A model generated the notes under the pieces. The model was not told where the DNA came from, made no database searches, and saw only the letters and a list, made by a program, of their open reading frames with translations. Positions 27,934 through 37,330 of a DNA stretch of 64,000 nt are shown piece by piece. Each line of letters opens with the position of its first letter. Positions within the stretch are counted from its first letter, which is position 1. The translations under genes and the position numbers were made by a program. The DNA comes from Mycobacterium ostraviense (GTDB lineage Bacteria; Actinomycetota; Actinomycetes; Mycobacteriales; Mycobacteriaceae): contig NZ_NKRE01000001.1 of the NCBI RefSeq assembly GCF_002705925.1, positions 5,854,303 through 5,918,302 on the forward strand, given 5' to 3'.

Positions 27934-29046
27934 ATGCTAGGGACGATCCTCGATGTCTTTCGGCTCCGCCAGTACTTCGACGTGCTAACGCGCGCACGCG
28001 AATTTTCGGTGGGCTTGCGCCAGGACGCCGGATTTCTGGCGGACGCCGCCTGGGCTGCGTTGCGGTTGCCCTCCGCGGGGACTCAACACCACCAGCCGTT
28101 CCCGTCGGCAGCGCCCTACGTCGCGAATATCGCTGAAGGGCAACGGATTGCGCTGGCCGCGACGGGCGGAAGCGGCGCGATGGCCTCGCTGGTAGGGGCC
28201 GCGCGGGCATTGGAGGAAGCGGGTCTGCGTCCGTCCGTCTACTCGCTGTGCTCGGGCTCGGCGCTGTTCGGGTTTCCGTTGGCGGCCGGGATCAGCGCGG
28301 ACGAGGTGGCGGCCTTCACTCTGGGGCTGCTTCCGCGGGACTATGTCGACTTGGACTGGGGCCGGCTGCTGCGGCTGGCGCTCAATGCCGGGCGGGGGTT
28401 TGCCGGCATCATTGCCGGCGACGTGATCGAGCAGACCTACCGGCGTCTGCTCGGCGACCTGACGCTGGGCGAACTGCCCATTCCGGCCTACGCGCCGATC
28501 TGGAATATCGAACAGAATCGAATCGAATTCATCGGTCCCGGTACGCATCCGGAGCTCACGGTAGCGCGCGCCGTACATATGGCCATCGCGTTGCCGTTGT
28601 TCATCCAGCCTGTCGAGTTCGACGGGTTCCACTGGTGCGACGGCGGCATCGTCGACATCTTCCCGGTTCGCCCCTTGCTCGACATCGAGCAGCCCTGCGA
28701 GGTCACGCTGGCGATCAACGGGTTCTATCCTGCGGGCTTTGCGGGCGAAGACGCCACCGGTTGGGAGTATCGCCGCGCCAGCATCTTGTACGTCGCCAGC
28801 CAGGTGCGCACCTGCCAGCAGATCGAGCTCGCCCGCGAGAACCTGGCCCGGTTACGTGCGGCGTCGAGGTTGATCATGATCGAGCCTGTGCCCTACCAGA
28901 CGGTGCGGGGACTCGGCTTCTACCGCCAATTCCTTAGCACCCGCGACTGGGCCGGCTTCATGCGAGCCGGACGAACAGAGGCGCGAAAGGCACTGGCGGC
29001 AGGCGGGTCGACCGCCCTACCCGCTGCCAGGGCCAGCGCCAATTAG
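27934..29046 (+). CDS. Patatin-like phospholipase / lipid acyl hydrolase
   Basis: 370 residues. Patatin fold elements: oxyanion-type loop ATGGSGAMASLVGAARALEE (~72-91), a nucleophile elbow in LCSGSALFG (~107-115), and the DGG motif with the catalytic Asp in WCDGGIVDIFPV (~232). The elbow reads S-G-S-A-L where patatins normally have G-x-S-x-G, so the exact geometry is unusual. C-terminal region is helical. ATG 27934 is chosen as the first Met before recognisable sequence; no strong Shine-Dalgarno. The gene converges on the WS/DGAT gene with a 4-bp overlap of the 3' ends. Probably acts on membrane or storage lipids. Confidence 0.83.
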   Translation: MLGTILDVFRLRQYFDVLTRAREFSVGLRQDAGFLADAAWAALRLPSAGTQHHQPFPSAAPYVANIAEGQRIALAATGGSGAMASLVGAARALEEAGLRPSVYSLCSGSALFGFPLAAGISADEVAAFTLGLLPRDYVDLDWGRLLRLALNAGRGFAGIIAGDVIEQTYRRLLGDLTLGELPIPAYAPIWNIEQNRIEFIGPGTHPELTVARAVHMAIALPLFIQPVEFDGFHWCDGGIVDIFPVRPLLDIEQPCEVTLAINGFYPAGFAGEDATGWEYRRASILYVASQVRTCQQIELARENLARLRAASRLIMIEPVPYQTVRGLGFYRQFLSTRDWAGFMRAGRTEARKALAAGGSTALPAARASAN

Positions 29047-30407
29047 CCTGCGAGCGCCAATACTTCGTCGAAGCCGGCGACGAGAGCGTCGTGGAAGACG
29101 TCGTAGTCGGGGATCGCGGCGGTGTCGACGTCGATACCCAGTGCGCAGGTGTCGACATAGGACAGCAGCGTGACGTTGACGGCCGAGCCGATCGTCGGGC
29201 CGAACGCGTATTGCGTGCGCACTGCCGCACCTCCGAGGAACACCGGCACCGGGATCCCGGGTACGTCGCTGGCCAGAAAATCAACGTGGCGCAGCACCGA
29301 GCCGATGTACCAACGCGGCATCAGGTTGAGAACGCCAGCAATCACCTGGGTGTAGGGCAGCGACTTTTCCTGCCGCACCGCGCCGACGCGCTCGTGGATG
29401 GCCTTGATCCGTTTCGCCGGGTCAGCCTCGCCGACGGGAATGTCGAACCGCATCAACGTGATTCGGTTTCCACCCATGTCATCGGTGTTCGTCCGCAAGC
29501 TGATCGGCATGGTCAGGTGCAAATCGCCAACCGCAACGCCGTGTTTTTCGTGATAGATGCGTAACCCGCCGGCCACCCCGGCGACAAACGCATCGTTGAG
29601 CGCGCCGCCACACCGGTGCGCGGCATCGCGCAATTGCAGCCGCGGCACCTCGTGCACCCCGAGGCGCCGGATCAGGCCGCGCTCCCTGATCAGTGGTGAA
29701 CCGGTGCGGTTGAGCGGCCGGACCGTCCGGTAGACCGACGCCGCGTTGGCTGCTGCCGACCGGAGCGTCGAGATGGGCCGGCGGATACCGCCGTACACCA
29801 GTTGCGGTACTTGCCGTGCCGTGCCGGTCACTGCGTCGGCAAGCAACGAGGCGCTATAGCGCCACGAATCGCGGTACCCCTCCAGGCGAGACGGCTGGGG
29901 TATCTCCGGTGCGGCGGGCAGTGACTCCAGCTCGTAATGCTCTGCGGAAAGGTCGAATAGCCGCATCGCGATCTGGATACCCCCGACACCGTCGGTGAGG
30001 GCATGGTGGAACTTGCAGATCACCGCCGCGGCGCCGTCGTGTAGGCCCTCGACCAGGGTCGCCTCCCAGAGGGCCCGGGCCCGGTCGAAATCCTGCATTT
30101 CGGCCACTCGGGCCATCTCGAGCACGTCGTCGAGAGTGCCGGCTCCCGAAACGGCCACCCGCCGCATGTGATAGTCCAAGTCGAAGTCCGCGTCGTACTC
30201 CCACCGCGGCGGGGCGGGCGGCGGAGATTCCACCACCCGCTGGCGAAACATCGGTAGTTCCCGGCTGATCAGATCGAAGCGTTGGCGTATCTGGTCCCAG
30301 TCCGGGGATCGATCCAGCAGCACGACCGTGACCACCGTCGATCGCAGCCGTGGGTCGGTTTCCATGGCCCAGGTAAAGGCATCGCTGTTGCGCATGAATT
30401 CAGTCAT
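29043..30407 (-). CDS. WS/DGAT-family wax ester synthase / diacylglycerol acyltransferase
   Basis: Acyltransferase of 454 residues that makes triacylglycerol or wax esters from acyl-CoA; peripheral to the membrane. The catalytic HHxxxDG motif is His134-His135-ALT-Asp139-Gly140. Other family blocks: LNDAFVAGVAGGLR, LTMPISLRTN, and near the C-terminus SDVPGIPVPVFLGG and GSAVNVTLLSY. ATG 30407 has GGTGGAG upstream; the frame continues to 30488 without support. M. tuberculosis has about 15 paralogues, and I cannot say which is closest. Next to a patatin-type lipase, so storage-lipid synthesis and hydrolysis lie side by side. Confidence 0.92.
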   Translation of the reverse strand: MTEFMRNSDAFTWAMETDPRLRSTVVTVVLLDRSPDWDQIRQRFDLISRELPMFRQRVVESPPPAPPRWEYDADFDLDYHMRRVAVSGAGTLDDVLEMARVAEMQDFDRARALWEATLVEGLHDGAAAVICKFHHALTDGVGGIQIAMRLFDLSAEHYELESLPAAPEIPQPSRLEGYRDSWRYSASLLADAVTGTARQVPQLVYGGIRRPISTLRSAAANAASVYRTVRPLNRTGSPLIRERGLIRRLGVHEVPRLQLRDAAHRCGGALNDAFVAGVAGGLRIYHEKHGVAVGDLHLTMPISLRTNTDDMGGNRITLMRFDIPVGEADPAKRIKAIHERVGAVRQEKSLPYTQVIAGVLNLMPRWYIGSVLRHVDFLASDVPGIPVPVFLGGAAVRTQYAFGPTIGSAVNVTLLSYVDTCALGIDVDTAAIPDYDVFHDALVAGFDEVLALAG

Positions 30408-30509
30408 GATTGCTCCACCGCCAAACGTACGGTGCCTGCCGGCTGCGGTCACTAGCGTGTTGGTAGCCAAGGACTTTGGTCCCTGCAAGTGGGGCCATTA
30501 GTCGCTTCG

Positions 30510-31796
30510 TCAGGGGCCGAGCACCCGCCGGGTGTAGTCGTTGAGAAAGACCCGGTTGGGGTCGAGACGATCGCGCACCGCCGCGAAACGCTCCCAGGCG
30601 GGATACCGATCACGAAGCGTGCCGGCGCTCTGATAATGGCGCTTACCCCAATGCGGACGGCCCGCATACTCGTCCATGATTTCTTCGACGGCGCGGAAAT
30701 AGGTTTCGAACTCCATGCCGGTGTACTGGTGAACGGCGATGTAGCAGGTGTCCCGGTTGTGCGCGGTCGACAAGAACGCGTCGTCGGGGGCGCCGAAGCG
30801 GACCTCGAGCGGGAACATGATCGGCAGGTTGCGCCGGCGCACAAGGTCGATGACCCGCTGCACGCCCTCGCGCGCGTGCTCGCGCGGGATCGCGTATTCC
30901 ATCTCGGTGAACTTGACGTTGCGTGCGCTCGCGTAGACCTTCCAGCCATGATCCTGGACGGTGGCCGGCGACATCAAGTTCGTCATGAGTCGGTTCAATG
31001 CCGGTGCGGCACTGGGGAATTGACGACCGGTGCGGCAGATCAGGCTCAGCGCCGCGTTTTCGGCGTAGTCGTTGATCCGGCGTTTCCACACCGGTAGCGG
31101 CTTGGGCTCCTCGTCGCTGCGGCGCGTGGTGCGGGTCAGCGCCGTATCGCCGTAGGGAAACACGAAGAACTCGAAGTGGTCGTTGCCGTCCACCTGCTCG
31201 TCGAGTCGCTCCAGCGTATCGGCCAGCGGGCGCAGCTGGTCGTCGCGATGCAGCGTGAACAGCGGCACCACCCGCAGGGTCACCTGAGAGATCACGCCCA
31301 ACGCGCCGATCGACACCCGTGCTGCCAGGTAGTCGTCACCCTGCGCCAGGGTCAGGATGTCGCCACTGGCGGTGACCAATCGCAGCGAAACGACCTGCGC
31401 CGACACGTTGGTGAAGCGCGCCCCGGTGCCGTGCGTGGCGGTCGCGGTCGCCCCGGTGATCGACTGCTTGTCGATGTCGCCCTGGTTCTCCAGGCCCAGC
31501 CCCCGCTCGGCCAGCTGCGCGAACAGCCGGTACAGCCTGGCCCCGCCTTGCACCGTCGCCAGACCGGCCGCCACATCCACGTCGATGACCCGCTGCATGC
31601 CGGTCATGTCGACCATCACGCCGTCGGTGCAGGCGCAGTCGGTGAACGAATGCCCGGTGCCGACGGCGCGCACCCGTTCGCCGCGCTGCGCAGCCTTGAC
31701 GACGACCTCCGCCAGCTCGGCTTCGGAGGTGGGCCGGACAATCTGCGACGGCGCGCATACCTGATCGCCGGCCCAGTTGCGCCATAGGTTGCTCAC
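30510..31796 (-). CDS. L-gulono-1,4-lactone dehydrogenase (Rv1771-like)
   Basis: 428 residues, the length of Rv1771, which oxidises L-gulono-1,4-lactone to ascorbate using an acceptor other than oxygen. FAD-binding domain PCMH type: RAVGTGHSFTDCACTDG (~43-59), then GDIDKQSITGATATATHGTG. C-terminal ALO domain ends GKRHYQSAG, LRDRYPAWERF and DPNRVFLNDY. GTG start at 31796 overlaps the stop of the upstream M28 peptidase gene by 4 bp (GTGA). Third gene of an operon with the PLP protein and the peptidase, the same order as Rv1769-Rv1771. Confidence 0.93.
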   Translation of the reverse strand: MSNLWRNWAGDQVCAPSQIVRPTSEAELAEVVVKAAQRGERVRAVGTGHSFTDCACTDGVMVDMTGMQRVIDVDVAAGLATVQGGARLYRLFAQLAERGLGLENQGDIDKQSITGATATATHGTGARFTNVSAQVVSLRLVTASGDILTLAQGDDYLAARVSIGALGVISQVTLRVVPLFTLHRDDQLRPLADTLERLDEQVDGNDHFEFFVFPYGDTALTRTTRRSDEEPKPLPVWKRRINDYAENAALSLICRTGRQFPSAAPALNRLMTNLMSPATVQDHGWKVYASARNVKFTEMEYAIPREHAREGVQRVIDLVRRRNLPIMFPLEVRFGAPDDAFLSTAHNRDTCYIAVHQYTGMEFETYFRAVEEIMDEYAGRPHWGKRHYQSAGTLRDRYPAWERFAAVRDRLDPNRVFLNDYTRRVLGP

Positions 31797-32998
31797 CGGG
31801 CCAGCTCCCGCACCACGGACTCGGCCACCGTTGCCGCGTGCATCACCGTCTCGTAGACGACGTTTTCCGGGGTATCGGACATCTGGTGGTAGTTCGACAG
31901 CGCCTTGTGGCGGTCAAAGGAGGAAAAGCAGGCGGTCGGGTAGCCCGCACGACTCATGAGCACGGCGTCGGTGCTGTTGCGCGATCGCAGCCCCCGTCGC
32001 AGTGGTGCGTCAGCGCGTTCGGCCGCTCGGGCCACCAGGTCGCGGAACGGCCGGTGGTAGTAGTCCTCCATGATCGTGGTGCCCTCGCCTTCGAGCATGA
32101 TGAGTTCGGGCGAGCCGACGGTATCGAAGTTGAGGAAATACGTGTGGTCACGGTCCAGCTCGGACTTGTGGCGGGCGATGAAACCGTAGATGCCACCCTG
32201 CAATTGCTCCTCGGCCCCTAGCGACACCAGCAGCACCCGCACACCCTGCACCGGGCGGTCGCGTAGCCGCTCGGCCAACGCGACGATCAGCGCGACGGCG
32301 GAAAGGTTGTCGTTGGCTCCGGGCACGATCGGGCTGCGGGCGATGTCGGTGAACGCCGCCACCCCGATCGCGCTCATCACGGCCCCGGCGAGCATCATCT
32401 TGCGGCTGCCCCGCAGCGCGCCGGCACCGGCTACCATCGGCGCCAGGATCGACGGCCACCAGTTCGGTAGTGAGGTGTCGATGCGCTCGACGATCCCCGG
32501 GAATCGCTCGACGAAGAACCGCTGATAGCCGGGTTCGAAGAACTTGCCGCTGTGCGCGGCGTCGTGATGAGCGCACACCACGACCGTCCGCTTGCCGGTG
32601 GGGTCGCCGGCTTCGGCCACGACATTCCATGTCGTTCTGGGCTGTTGGAGTTTCTTGCGCACCACGCGTACCCCGTTGGAACAGTCGTCGGCGATCGCCA
32701 GGCCCGCGCCCAGACCCGCCAGCCCGGCCAGGCCACGCAACCGTCGGCTGATCAGCCCCGCGACTGCTGCCCCGACCCCGACCGCCGACAGCTTGGCGTG
32801 CAGCTGTGGGTAGCCGTCGTAAAACTGTTCCTCTTCGATCCGCGCGTTCTGCACCCCGGCGGCGCGTAGGTACTCGACGATCTTGACCGCAGCCTCCTGC
32901 TCGCCGGGGTCGCCGGCGCCGCGTTCGATCGGTGCGAGTGTCTCGATGACCTCACGCATCGTGGCCAGTTCGGTCGGCAATGCGGTGATCGCAGTCAT
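31793..32998 (-). CDS. M28-family zinc peptidase-like membrane protein (Rv1770-like)
   Basis: 401 residues. M28 aminopeptidase core: metal ligand motif VCAHHDAAHSG (HxD), GANDNLSAVA with the bridging Asp, and SLGAEEQLQGG with the catalytic and ligand Glu pair; a later His lies in SSFDRHKALSNYHQ. A hydrophobic insert (~70-95: VGVGAAVAGLISRRLRGLAGLAGLGAGLA) and another at ~225-255 suggest membrane association. ATG 32998 has AAGGAG at ideal spacing; the frame extends to 33133 without support. Coupled to the gulonolactone dehydrogenase by a 4-bp overlap. Peptide substrate unknown. Confidence 0.88.
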   Translation of the reverse strand: MTAITALPTELATMREVIETLAPIERGAGDPGEQEAAVKIVEYLRAAGVQNARIEEEQFYDGYPQLHAKLSAVGVGAAVAGLISRRLRGLAGLAGLGAGLAIADDCSNGVRVVRKKLQQPRTTWNVVAEAGDPTGKRTVVVCAHHDAAHSGKFFEPGYQRFFVERFPGIVERIDTSLPNWWPSILAPMVAGAGALRGSRKMMLAGAVMSAIGVAAFTDIARSPIVPGANDNLSAVALIVALAERLRDRPVQGVRVLLVSLGAEEQLQGGIYGFIARHKSELDRDHTYFLNFDTVGSPELIMLEGEGTTIMEDYYHRPFRDLVARAAERADAPLRRGLRSRNSTDAVLMSRAGYPTACFSSFDRHKALSNYHQMSDTPENVVYETVMHAATVAESVVRELAR

Positions 32999-33041
32999 GG
33001 CAGCTCCTTGTCGCGCGGTCCGTCGGCGAACCATTCCATCA

Positions 33042-34283
33042 TTAAAGAAACGTGCGACCCTCACCGCGGTAGGTCGGGACGGTGTCGATGATCTGCGCGC
33101 CCCGAACCAAATACAACCGATCGAACCGCTCACACAGCTCGCCGGCCTTGGTGTGACGGAAGTAGACCTTGTCGCCGATCTTCAGTTGCCGCGCCGCCGC
33201 ACCGGACAATGGCGTCTGGACCTCACCGGTGCCTTCCATCGGGTCCAGTTTGAGCCCGCTCGGTAGGTACGGGGTGGGCATGCGGTCTTTCGCGCCGACG
33301 CCGCTGGCCAGATAGCCGCCTCCGAGCGCGGTCACGGTGTTGGCGTCGGGCCGGCGGCATACCGGCAGCGCGAACATCGCCGCCGGCCGCAAGGCGAACG
33401 TCGAGTAGGAGTCGAACAGCGTCGGCGCGTAGAACCCCGAGCCGGCGGTGGCCTCGGTGATCGCCGGCTCCTGGGCAACCAGCTGAAGGTCGCCAGTGCC
33501 GCCGGCGTTGACGATCTTGATGTCGGCGACCTCACGCACCAGCTCGACGGCGCGGGCGCGACGTTCCCGCAACTCCGCGAAGGACCGCCGCTGCATCCAC
33601 CGAACGGCCGCGTTCTGGGCGGACTTGCCGGCCACGTTGTCGCCGAACCCGGCGATATGGCCCTCGTAGGACATCAACGCCACCAGCGTCAGCGACGGCC
33701 GGTGCGCGATCTCCACCGCGAGCGCGCGCGCCTGTTCCGGCGTATGCAATGGCGATCTCTTCGCCCCGATCTTCACCCGCCCGCCGGCTCGCCAGTAGCC
33801 GGCGTCGAGGTCCAGGCACAGCCGCACCGGCTTGGTTGTTGCATTTTCGATCAGGTCGAGATGTTCGACGCTGTCGACCATCAGGATCGGCGCTCGTTCG
33901 GGGTTCTCAGCGGTGAGCTCGCCGAGCTTGGGCAGTGCCGCCCTATCGGTCGTCGGATAGGCGAGTAGCAGGTTGTCGAAGCCGTGGTCGGCCAGCCAGA
34001 GAGTCTCGGCCAGCGTGAACGTCATCAGCCCGTCGAACCGAGCGTTCGAGTCGCGGATTTCGCGCTGTAAAGGCCTGCACCGCAACGACTTCGACGCCAC
34101 CCGGATCGGCTTGTCACCCGCGCGGGAAAGCAGCTGACCGGCATTGGCCCACATCGCGTCGAGGTCGACGAAGGCAAACGGCGCGTCCAGGGCGGCGAAT
34201 GCCTTCTCATACCGTTGCAGCCGACCGTGCGCGTCGAGCCTGACCGGCTCGTCGGCACGCTGCTCGCGACCCACCTCAGGCAC
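33042..34283 (-). CDS. PLP-dependent amino acid lyase/racemase, type III fold (Rv1769-like)
   Basis: 413 residues. Alanine-racemase-like TIM barrel at the N-terminus: FAFVDLDAMWANA then IRVASKSLRC, where the Lys is the expected Schiff-base residue. The C-terminal beta domain is of the D-serine dehydratase / D-threonine aldolase type (VTALGGGYLASG, GDKVYFRHTKAGELCERFDRLYLV); His and Cys in that domain may bind metal. Close in length to Rv1769 (about 414). First gene of the three-gene operon leading to the M28 peptidase. Exact reaction unassigned. Confidence 0.87.
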   Translation of the reverse strand: MPEVGREQRADEPVRLDAHGRLQRYEKAFAALDAPFAFVDLDAMWANAGQLLSRAGDKPIRVASKSLRCRPLQREIRDSNARFDGLMTFTLAETLWLADHGFDNLLLAYPTTDRAALPKLGELTAENPERAPILMVDSVEHLDLIENATTKPVRLCLDLDAGYWRAGGRVKIGAKRSPLHTPEQARALAVEIAHRPSLTLVALMSYEGHIAGFGDNVAGKSAQNAAVRWMQRRSFAELRERRARAVELVREVADIKIVNAGGTGDLQLVAQEPAITEATAGSGFYAPTLFDSYSTFALRPAAMFALPVCRRPDANTVTALGGGYLASGVGAKDRMPTPYLPSGLKLDPMEGTGEVQTPLSGAAARQLKIGDKVYFRHTKAGELCERFDRLYLVRGAQIIDTVPTYRGEGRTFL

Positions 34284-34409
34284 GCCGTCACCTTACTGAA
34301 CGTGACGAACTCTGGCAGCAGATCGATGATGTTGCGGCACGTGGTGAGCGTGCCGAACGGCGTGCCGGCTGCGCCGTTGCGATAGGCGACCGCGGTGCGC
34401 CCCGCCGGA

Positions 34410-36284
34410 TCAGGCCGTCCCGTTCGTCCCGTTTTGGCCGAAGAGGAATCCGCCGGCGCCGCCGCTGCCCCCGGCTGCCAAGCCGGTGCCGTTTCCGCCG
34501 TTGCCGCCGTTGCCGATGATCACCGCGCTGCCGCCGTTACCGCCCGCGCCGAAGCCGCCGGGGGCGCCGTTGCCGCCGGCACCGCCGTTGCCGAAGAACA
34601 CCGCACCCGACCCGCCGGAGCCGCCGGCGCCCGAGCCGTTGGCGCCGCCGGTGCCGCCGGCACCGCCGTTGCCGAAGAAGAACGAGCCGTTGCCGCCCTG
34701 GCCGCCGCTGCCGACACTGGTGCCGCCGCCGGCACCACCGTTGCCACCGCCGCCGCCGTTGCCGAAGATCAGGCCGCCGTTGCCGCCGTTGCCGCCGCTG
34801 GCATACAGCCCTCCGTTGGTGCTGGTGGCCCCGCCGTTGCCGCCGTTGCCACCTGTGCCGAACAGATATCCGGAGCGACCGCCATTGCCGCCGATGCCGC
34901 CCACCGGCTGCGTCGTGACCGGCACCGCGGCCGTGGTGCCGGCGCCGATCCCACCGCCGTTGCCGCCCACACCTCCGATCCCGAGCAGCTGGGCATCGCC
35001 GCCGGCGCCGCCGAAGCCGCCCGAGCCGGCAAAGCCGGTGGTCACGCCGGCGCCCCCGTTGCCACCGAGGGCGCCGTTGCCGCCGGATCCACCGTTGCCC
35101 AACAGCAGACCACCGGGGCTTCCGGTGCCGCCGAGACCACCGATGCCTCCCTGGCCGCCCTGGGCGACCCCGGTACCACCGTCGCCTCCCAGCCCGCCGT
35201 CACCGCCGACGGCGCCGTTGCCGAACAGCCCGGTGGCGCCCCCGTTTCCACCGGACCCACCATGGCCGCCGAAGCTGGCGAAGGCTCCGTCGCCGGCTCC
35301 ACCGGCGCCGCCGGCTCCACCAGCGCCCGGAGCGCCGTACAGCAGTCCGCTCTGTCCGCCCAGACCACCCATGCCGCCGTAGCCACCCACGCTCTGGACC
35401 GTCGCGTTGCTGAGGCCGCCGGCCCCGCCGGTCCCGCCCGCGCCGCCGACGCCGAACAAGGCCGCTGCCCCGCCGCCGGCTCCGCCGGACCCGCCGACAC
35501 CGCCCGCGGGGATGATGGTCGGCGAGGGGCCGATGGCCGGCGCGGCTCCCCCGATTCCGCCGTTTCCGCCCGCGCCACCCAAGCCGTAGATCAGCCCGGC
35601 GCCGCCGCCGTTGCCGCCGTTGCCGCCGGTGGTGCCGACGCCACCGGCCAGGGGGGCCGGGCCGCCGTTGCCGCCGGCGCCGCCGGCACCGCCATTGCCC
35701 CACAGCAGGCCGCCGTTGCCCCCGGCGCCGCCGTTGAACCCGTTGAGACCGGCGGTGGTGGAATTCCCCGCGGCTCCGCCGGCGCCGCCGTTGCCCCACA
35801 AGCCGGCGTTGCCGCCGTTGCCGCCGCCCTGGTTGATGCCGCCGGACCCGCCGTTGCCGCCGTTGCCGATCAAGATCCCGCCGTCACCGCCGCTTTGACC
35901 CGTCCCCGGCGCTCCGTTGGTGCCGTTGCCGATCAGCGGACGCCCGAACAGCGCCTGGGTGGGCGCGTTGATCAGGTCGAGCACGTCTTGTGCAGCCGAG
36001 GCATTGGCAGCCTCGGCGAGGGAATACGAGCCCGCTCCCGCGGTGAGCAGCTGCACAAACTGTTCATGGAATGCCGCGGCCTGGGCGCTGAGCAGCTGAT
36101 AGGCCTGGGCATGCGCCCCGAACAGGGCAGCGATCGCGGCCGATACCTCGTCGACACCGGCCGCCAGCACTGCCGTCGTTGGCGCGGCAGCCGCGAAGTT
36201 GGCCGCACTTATCGACGAACCAACACTCGCCAGATCCGTTGCCGCCGCCGCCACCAGCTCTGGGGCCGCGATGAGATACGACAT
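34410..36284 (-). CDS. PE_PGRS family protein (PE_PGRS31-like)
   Basis: 624 residues. PE domain at 1-~95 (SYLIAAPELVAAAATDLASVG, then AVLAAGVDEVSAAIAALFGAHAQAYQ), linker with LINAPTQALFGRPLIGNG, then ~490 residues of GGxGG repeats (GGNGGSGG, GAGGAGG) with periodic LFGNGG/LIYGLGG segments. Ends GFLFGQNGTNGTA. PE_PGRS proteins are surface proteins exported through ESX-5. Position between Rv1769- and Rv1767-like genes matches Rv1768 (PE_PGRS31, 618 residues). The repeats make the region prone to polymorphism and to misassembly. Confidence 0.93.
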   Translation of the reverse strand: MSYLIAAPELVAAAATDLASVGSSISAANFAAAAPTTAVLAAGVDEVSAAIAALFGAHAQAYQLLSAQAAAFHEQFVQLLTAGAGSYSLAEAANASAAQDVLDLINAPTQALFGRPLIGNGTNGAPGTGQSGGDGGILIGNGGNGGSGGINQGGGNGGNAGLWGNGGAGGAAGNSTTAGLNGFNGGAGGNGGLLWGNGGAGGAGGNGGPAPLAGGVGTTGGNGGNGGGAGLIYGLGGAGGNGGIGGAAPAIGPSPTIIPAGGVGGSGGAGGGAAALFGVGGAGGTGGAGGLSNATVQSVGGYGGMGGLGGQSGLLYGAPGAGGAGGAGGAGDGAFASFGGHGGSGGNGGATGLFGNGAVGGDGGLGGDGGTGVAQGGQGGIGGLGGTGSPGGLLLGNGGSGGNGALGGNGGAGVTTGFAGSGGFGGAGGDAQLLGIGGVGGNGGGIGAGTTAAVPVTTQPVGGIGGNGGRSGYLFGTGGNGGNGGATSTNGGLYASGGNGGNGGLIFGNGGGGGNGGAGGGTSVGSGGQGGNGSFFFGNGGAGGTGGANGSGAGGSGGSGAVFFGNGGAGGNGAPGGFGAGGNGGSAVIIGNGGNGGNGTGLAAGGSGGAGGFLFGQNGTNGTA

Positions 36285-36459
36285 CAGGGACCTCCCACCA
36301 CGTCACGGAAACCCGGCGGTCGCCCGGTCGCCATCAACCCTCGGCAAAGGGTATCGCCATCGGGTCAGCACACCCCGCATTTCCGGGAGACCTACCGATG
36401 TTTCGCCGGATGGCCCCGGAATGTTTCAGCGATCTCGCGGCTGCCGCCGGCTGCTTGGC

Positions 36460-36825
36460 TCAGGACGGCTTGGTCTCGGCGAATTCGCAGAACGCGGTGT
36501 AGGCCCGAGCGCCGTAGATGGTGGCCGGTCCCCCATGCATGAGGATGGTGACACCGATCGCCTCGGCGGCTTCCTCGGCCGTGGCACCGGCGCGGGCCGC
36601 GGCCTGCGCGTGGGAGGCGATGCAGCCGTCGCACCCCTGTACCACCCCGATCGCCATCGCCATGAGTTCCTTGACCTTACGGCTGAGGGCGCCGTCGGTG
36701 AGCGCGGCGCCGCTCAGGGCCGCAAATCCCTTGTAGACGTCCGGAATCTGATTCCGAAGCGCCCGGTGTTGCGGCCGCAGATCTTCGAGGACCTGATGAT
36801 GGTGTTCATCTGACATAACCGTCAT
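36460..36825 (-). CDS. Carboxymuconolactone decarboxylase / AhpD-like protein (Rv1767-like)
   Basis: 121 residues. AhpD-like all-helical fold with the redox motif CDGCIASH (Cys-x-x-Cys, followed by the conserved His three residues on), and AAEAIGVTILMHGGPATIYG. Proteins with CxxC-xxx-H act as thiol peroxidase reductants or in disulfide exchange rather than as decarboxylases. Last gene of a likely operon with the CsoR-type repressor and DUF302 protein (gaps 45 and 37 bp), so probably induced by the same signal. A start three codons downstream (ATG 36816) is also possible. Confidence 0.88.
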   Translation of the reverse strand: MTVMSDEHHHQVLEDLRPQHRALRNQIPDVYKGFAALSGAALTDGALSRKVKELMAMAIGVVQGCDGCIASHAQAAARAGATAEEAAEAIGVTILMHGGPATIYGARAYTAFCEFAETKPS

Positions 36826-36862
36826 TACACCCTGCGTATGGGTGGGACCGGACCGATTTCAC

Positions 36863-37285
36863 CTATGACCTTTCGGTCGCGGCATCCGAACGTTGCAGCT
36901 CGTCGATGACGGCTTGGATCCGGCCGGTGACTTCATCGGCGATCGGGGCAAGCTTCGGTTCACCGGTGACGTCGGCCAACAGCCGCGGGTTCATCGCTTC
37001 GATGACGACGGTGCCGGCCTGTTCGGGGTCCGATCGCACCACGACATTGCAGGGCAGCAGGGTGCCGATCTGGCGGGTCGCCTCGATTGCGCGGTGCGCC
37101 AGCGGCGGATTGCAGGCGCCGAGGATCAGGTAGTTCTCCATGTCCTCGTCGAGTTTGGCTTTCAGGGTTGCCTTCACGTCGATCTCGGTCAAGACGCCAA
37201 AGCCTTGCTGGGCCAGCGCCTCGCGGGTGCGCTTGACCGCCTCGTCGAAGCCGGTGTGCAACGTGGTCGACAATGCAATATCCAT
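36863..37285 (-). CDS. DUF302 family protein
   Basis: 140 residues. Typical DUF302 sequence: TGFDEAVKRTREALAQQGFGVLTEIDV at the N-terminus, YLILGACNPPLAHRAIEATRQIGTLLPCNVVV in the middle with a Cys in each part. Function unknown; DUF302 genes often accompany sulfur- or copper-responsive operons. AGGAG lies 9 nt before ATG 37285 (GTG 37288 is equally placed). Middle gene of the CsoR-type/DUF302/AhpD unit. Confidence 0.88.
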   Translation of the reverse strand: MDIALSTTLHTGFDEAVKRTREALAQQGFGVLTEIDVKATLKAKLDEDMENYLILGACNPPLAHRAIEATRQIGTLLPCNVVVRSDPEQAGTVVIEAMNPRLLADVTGEPKLAPIADEVTGRIQAVIDELQRSDAATERS

Positions 37286-37330
37286 CACCAATATCTCCTT
37301 ATTTTTTGTCGGACTCTTTCGGAACTCTGT

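Noticed and set aside
29091..29564. Plus-strand open frame opposite the WS/DGAT gene
   Set aside because: Lies inside a clearly conserved acyltransferase and shows no independent features.
34395..36542. 715-codon open frame opposite the PE_PGRS gene
   Set aside because: Alanine-rich shadow produced by the GGC/GCC repeats of the PE_PGRS gene; no family motif, no ribosome binding site.
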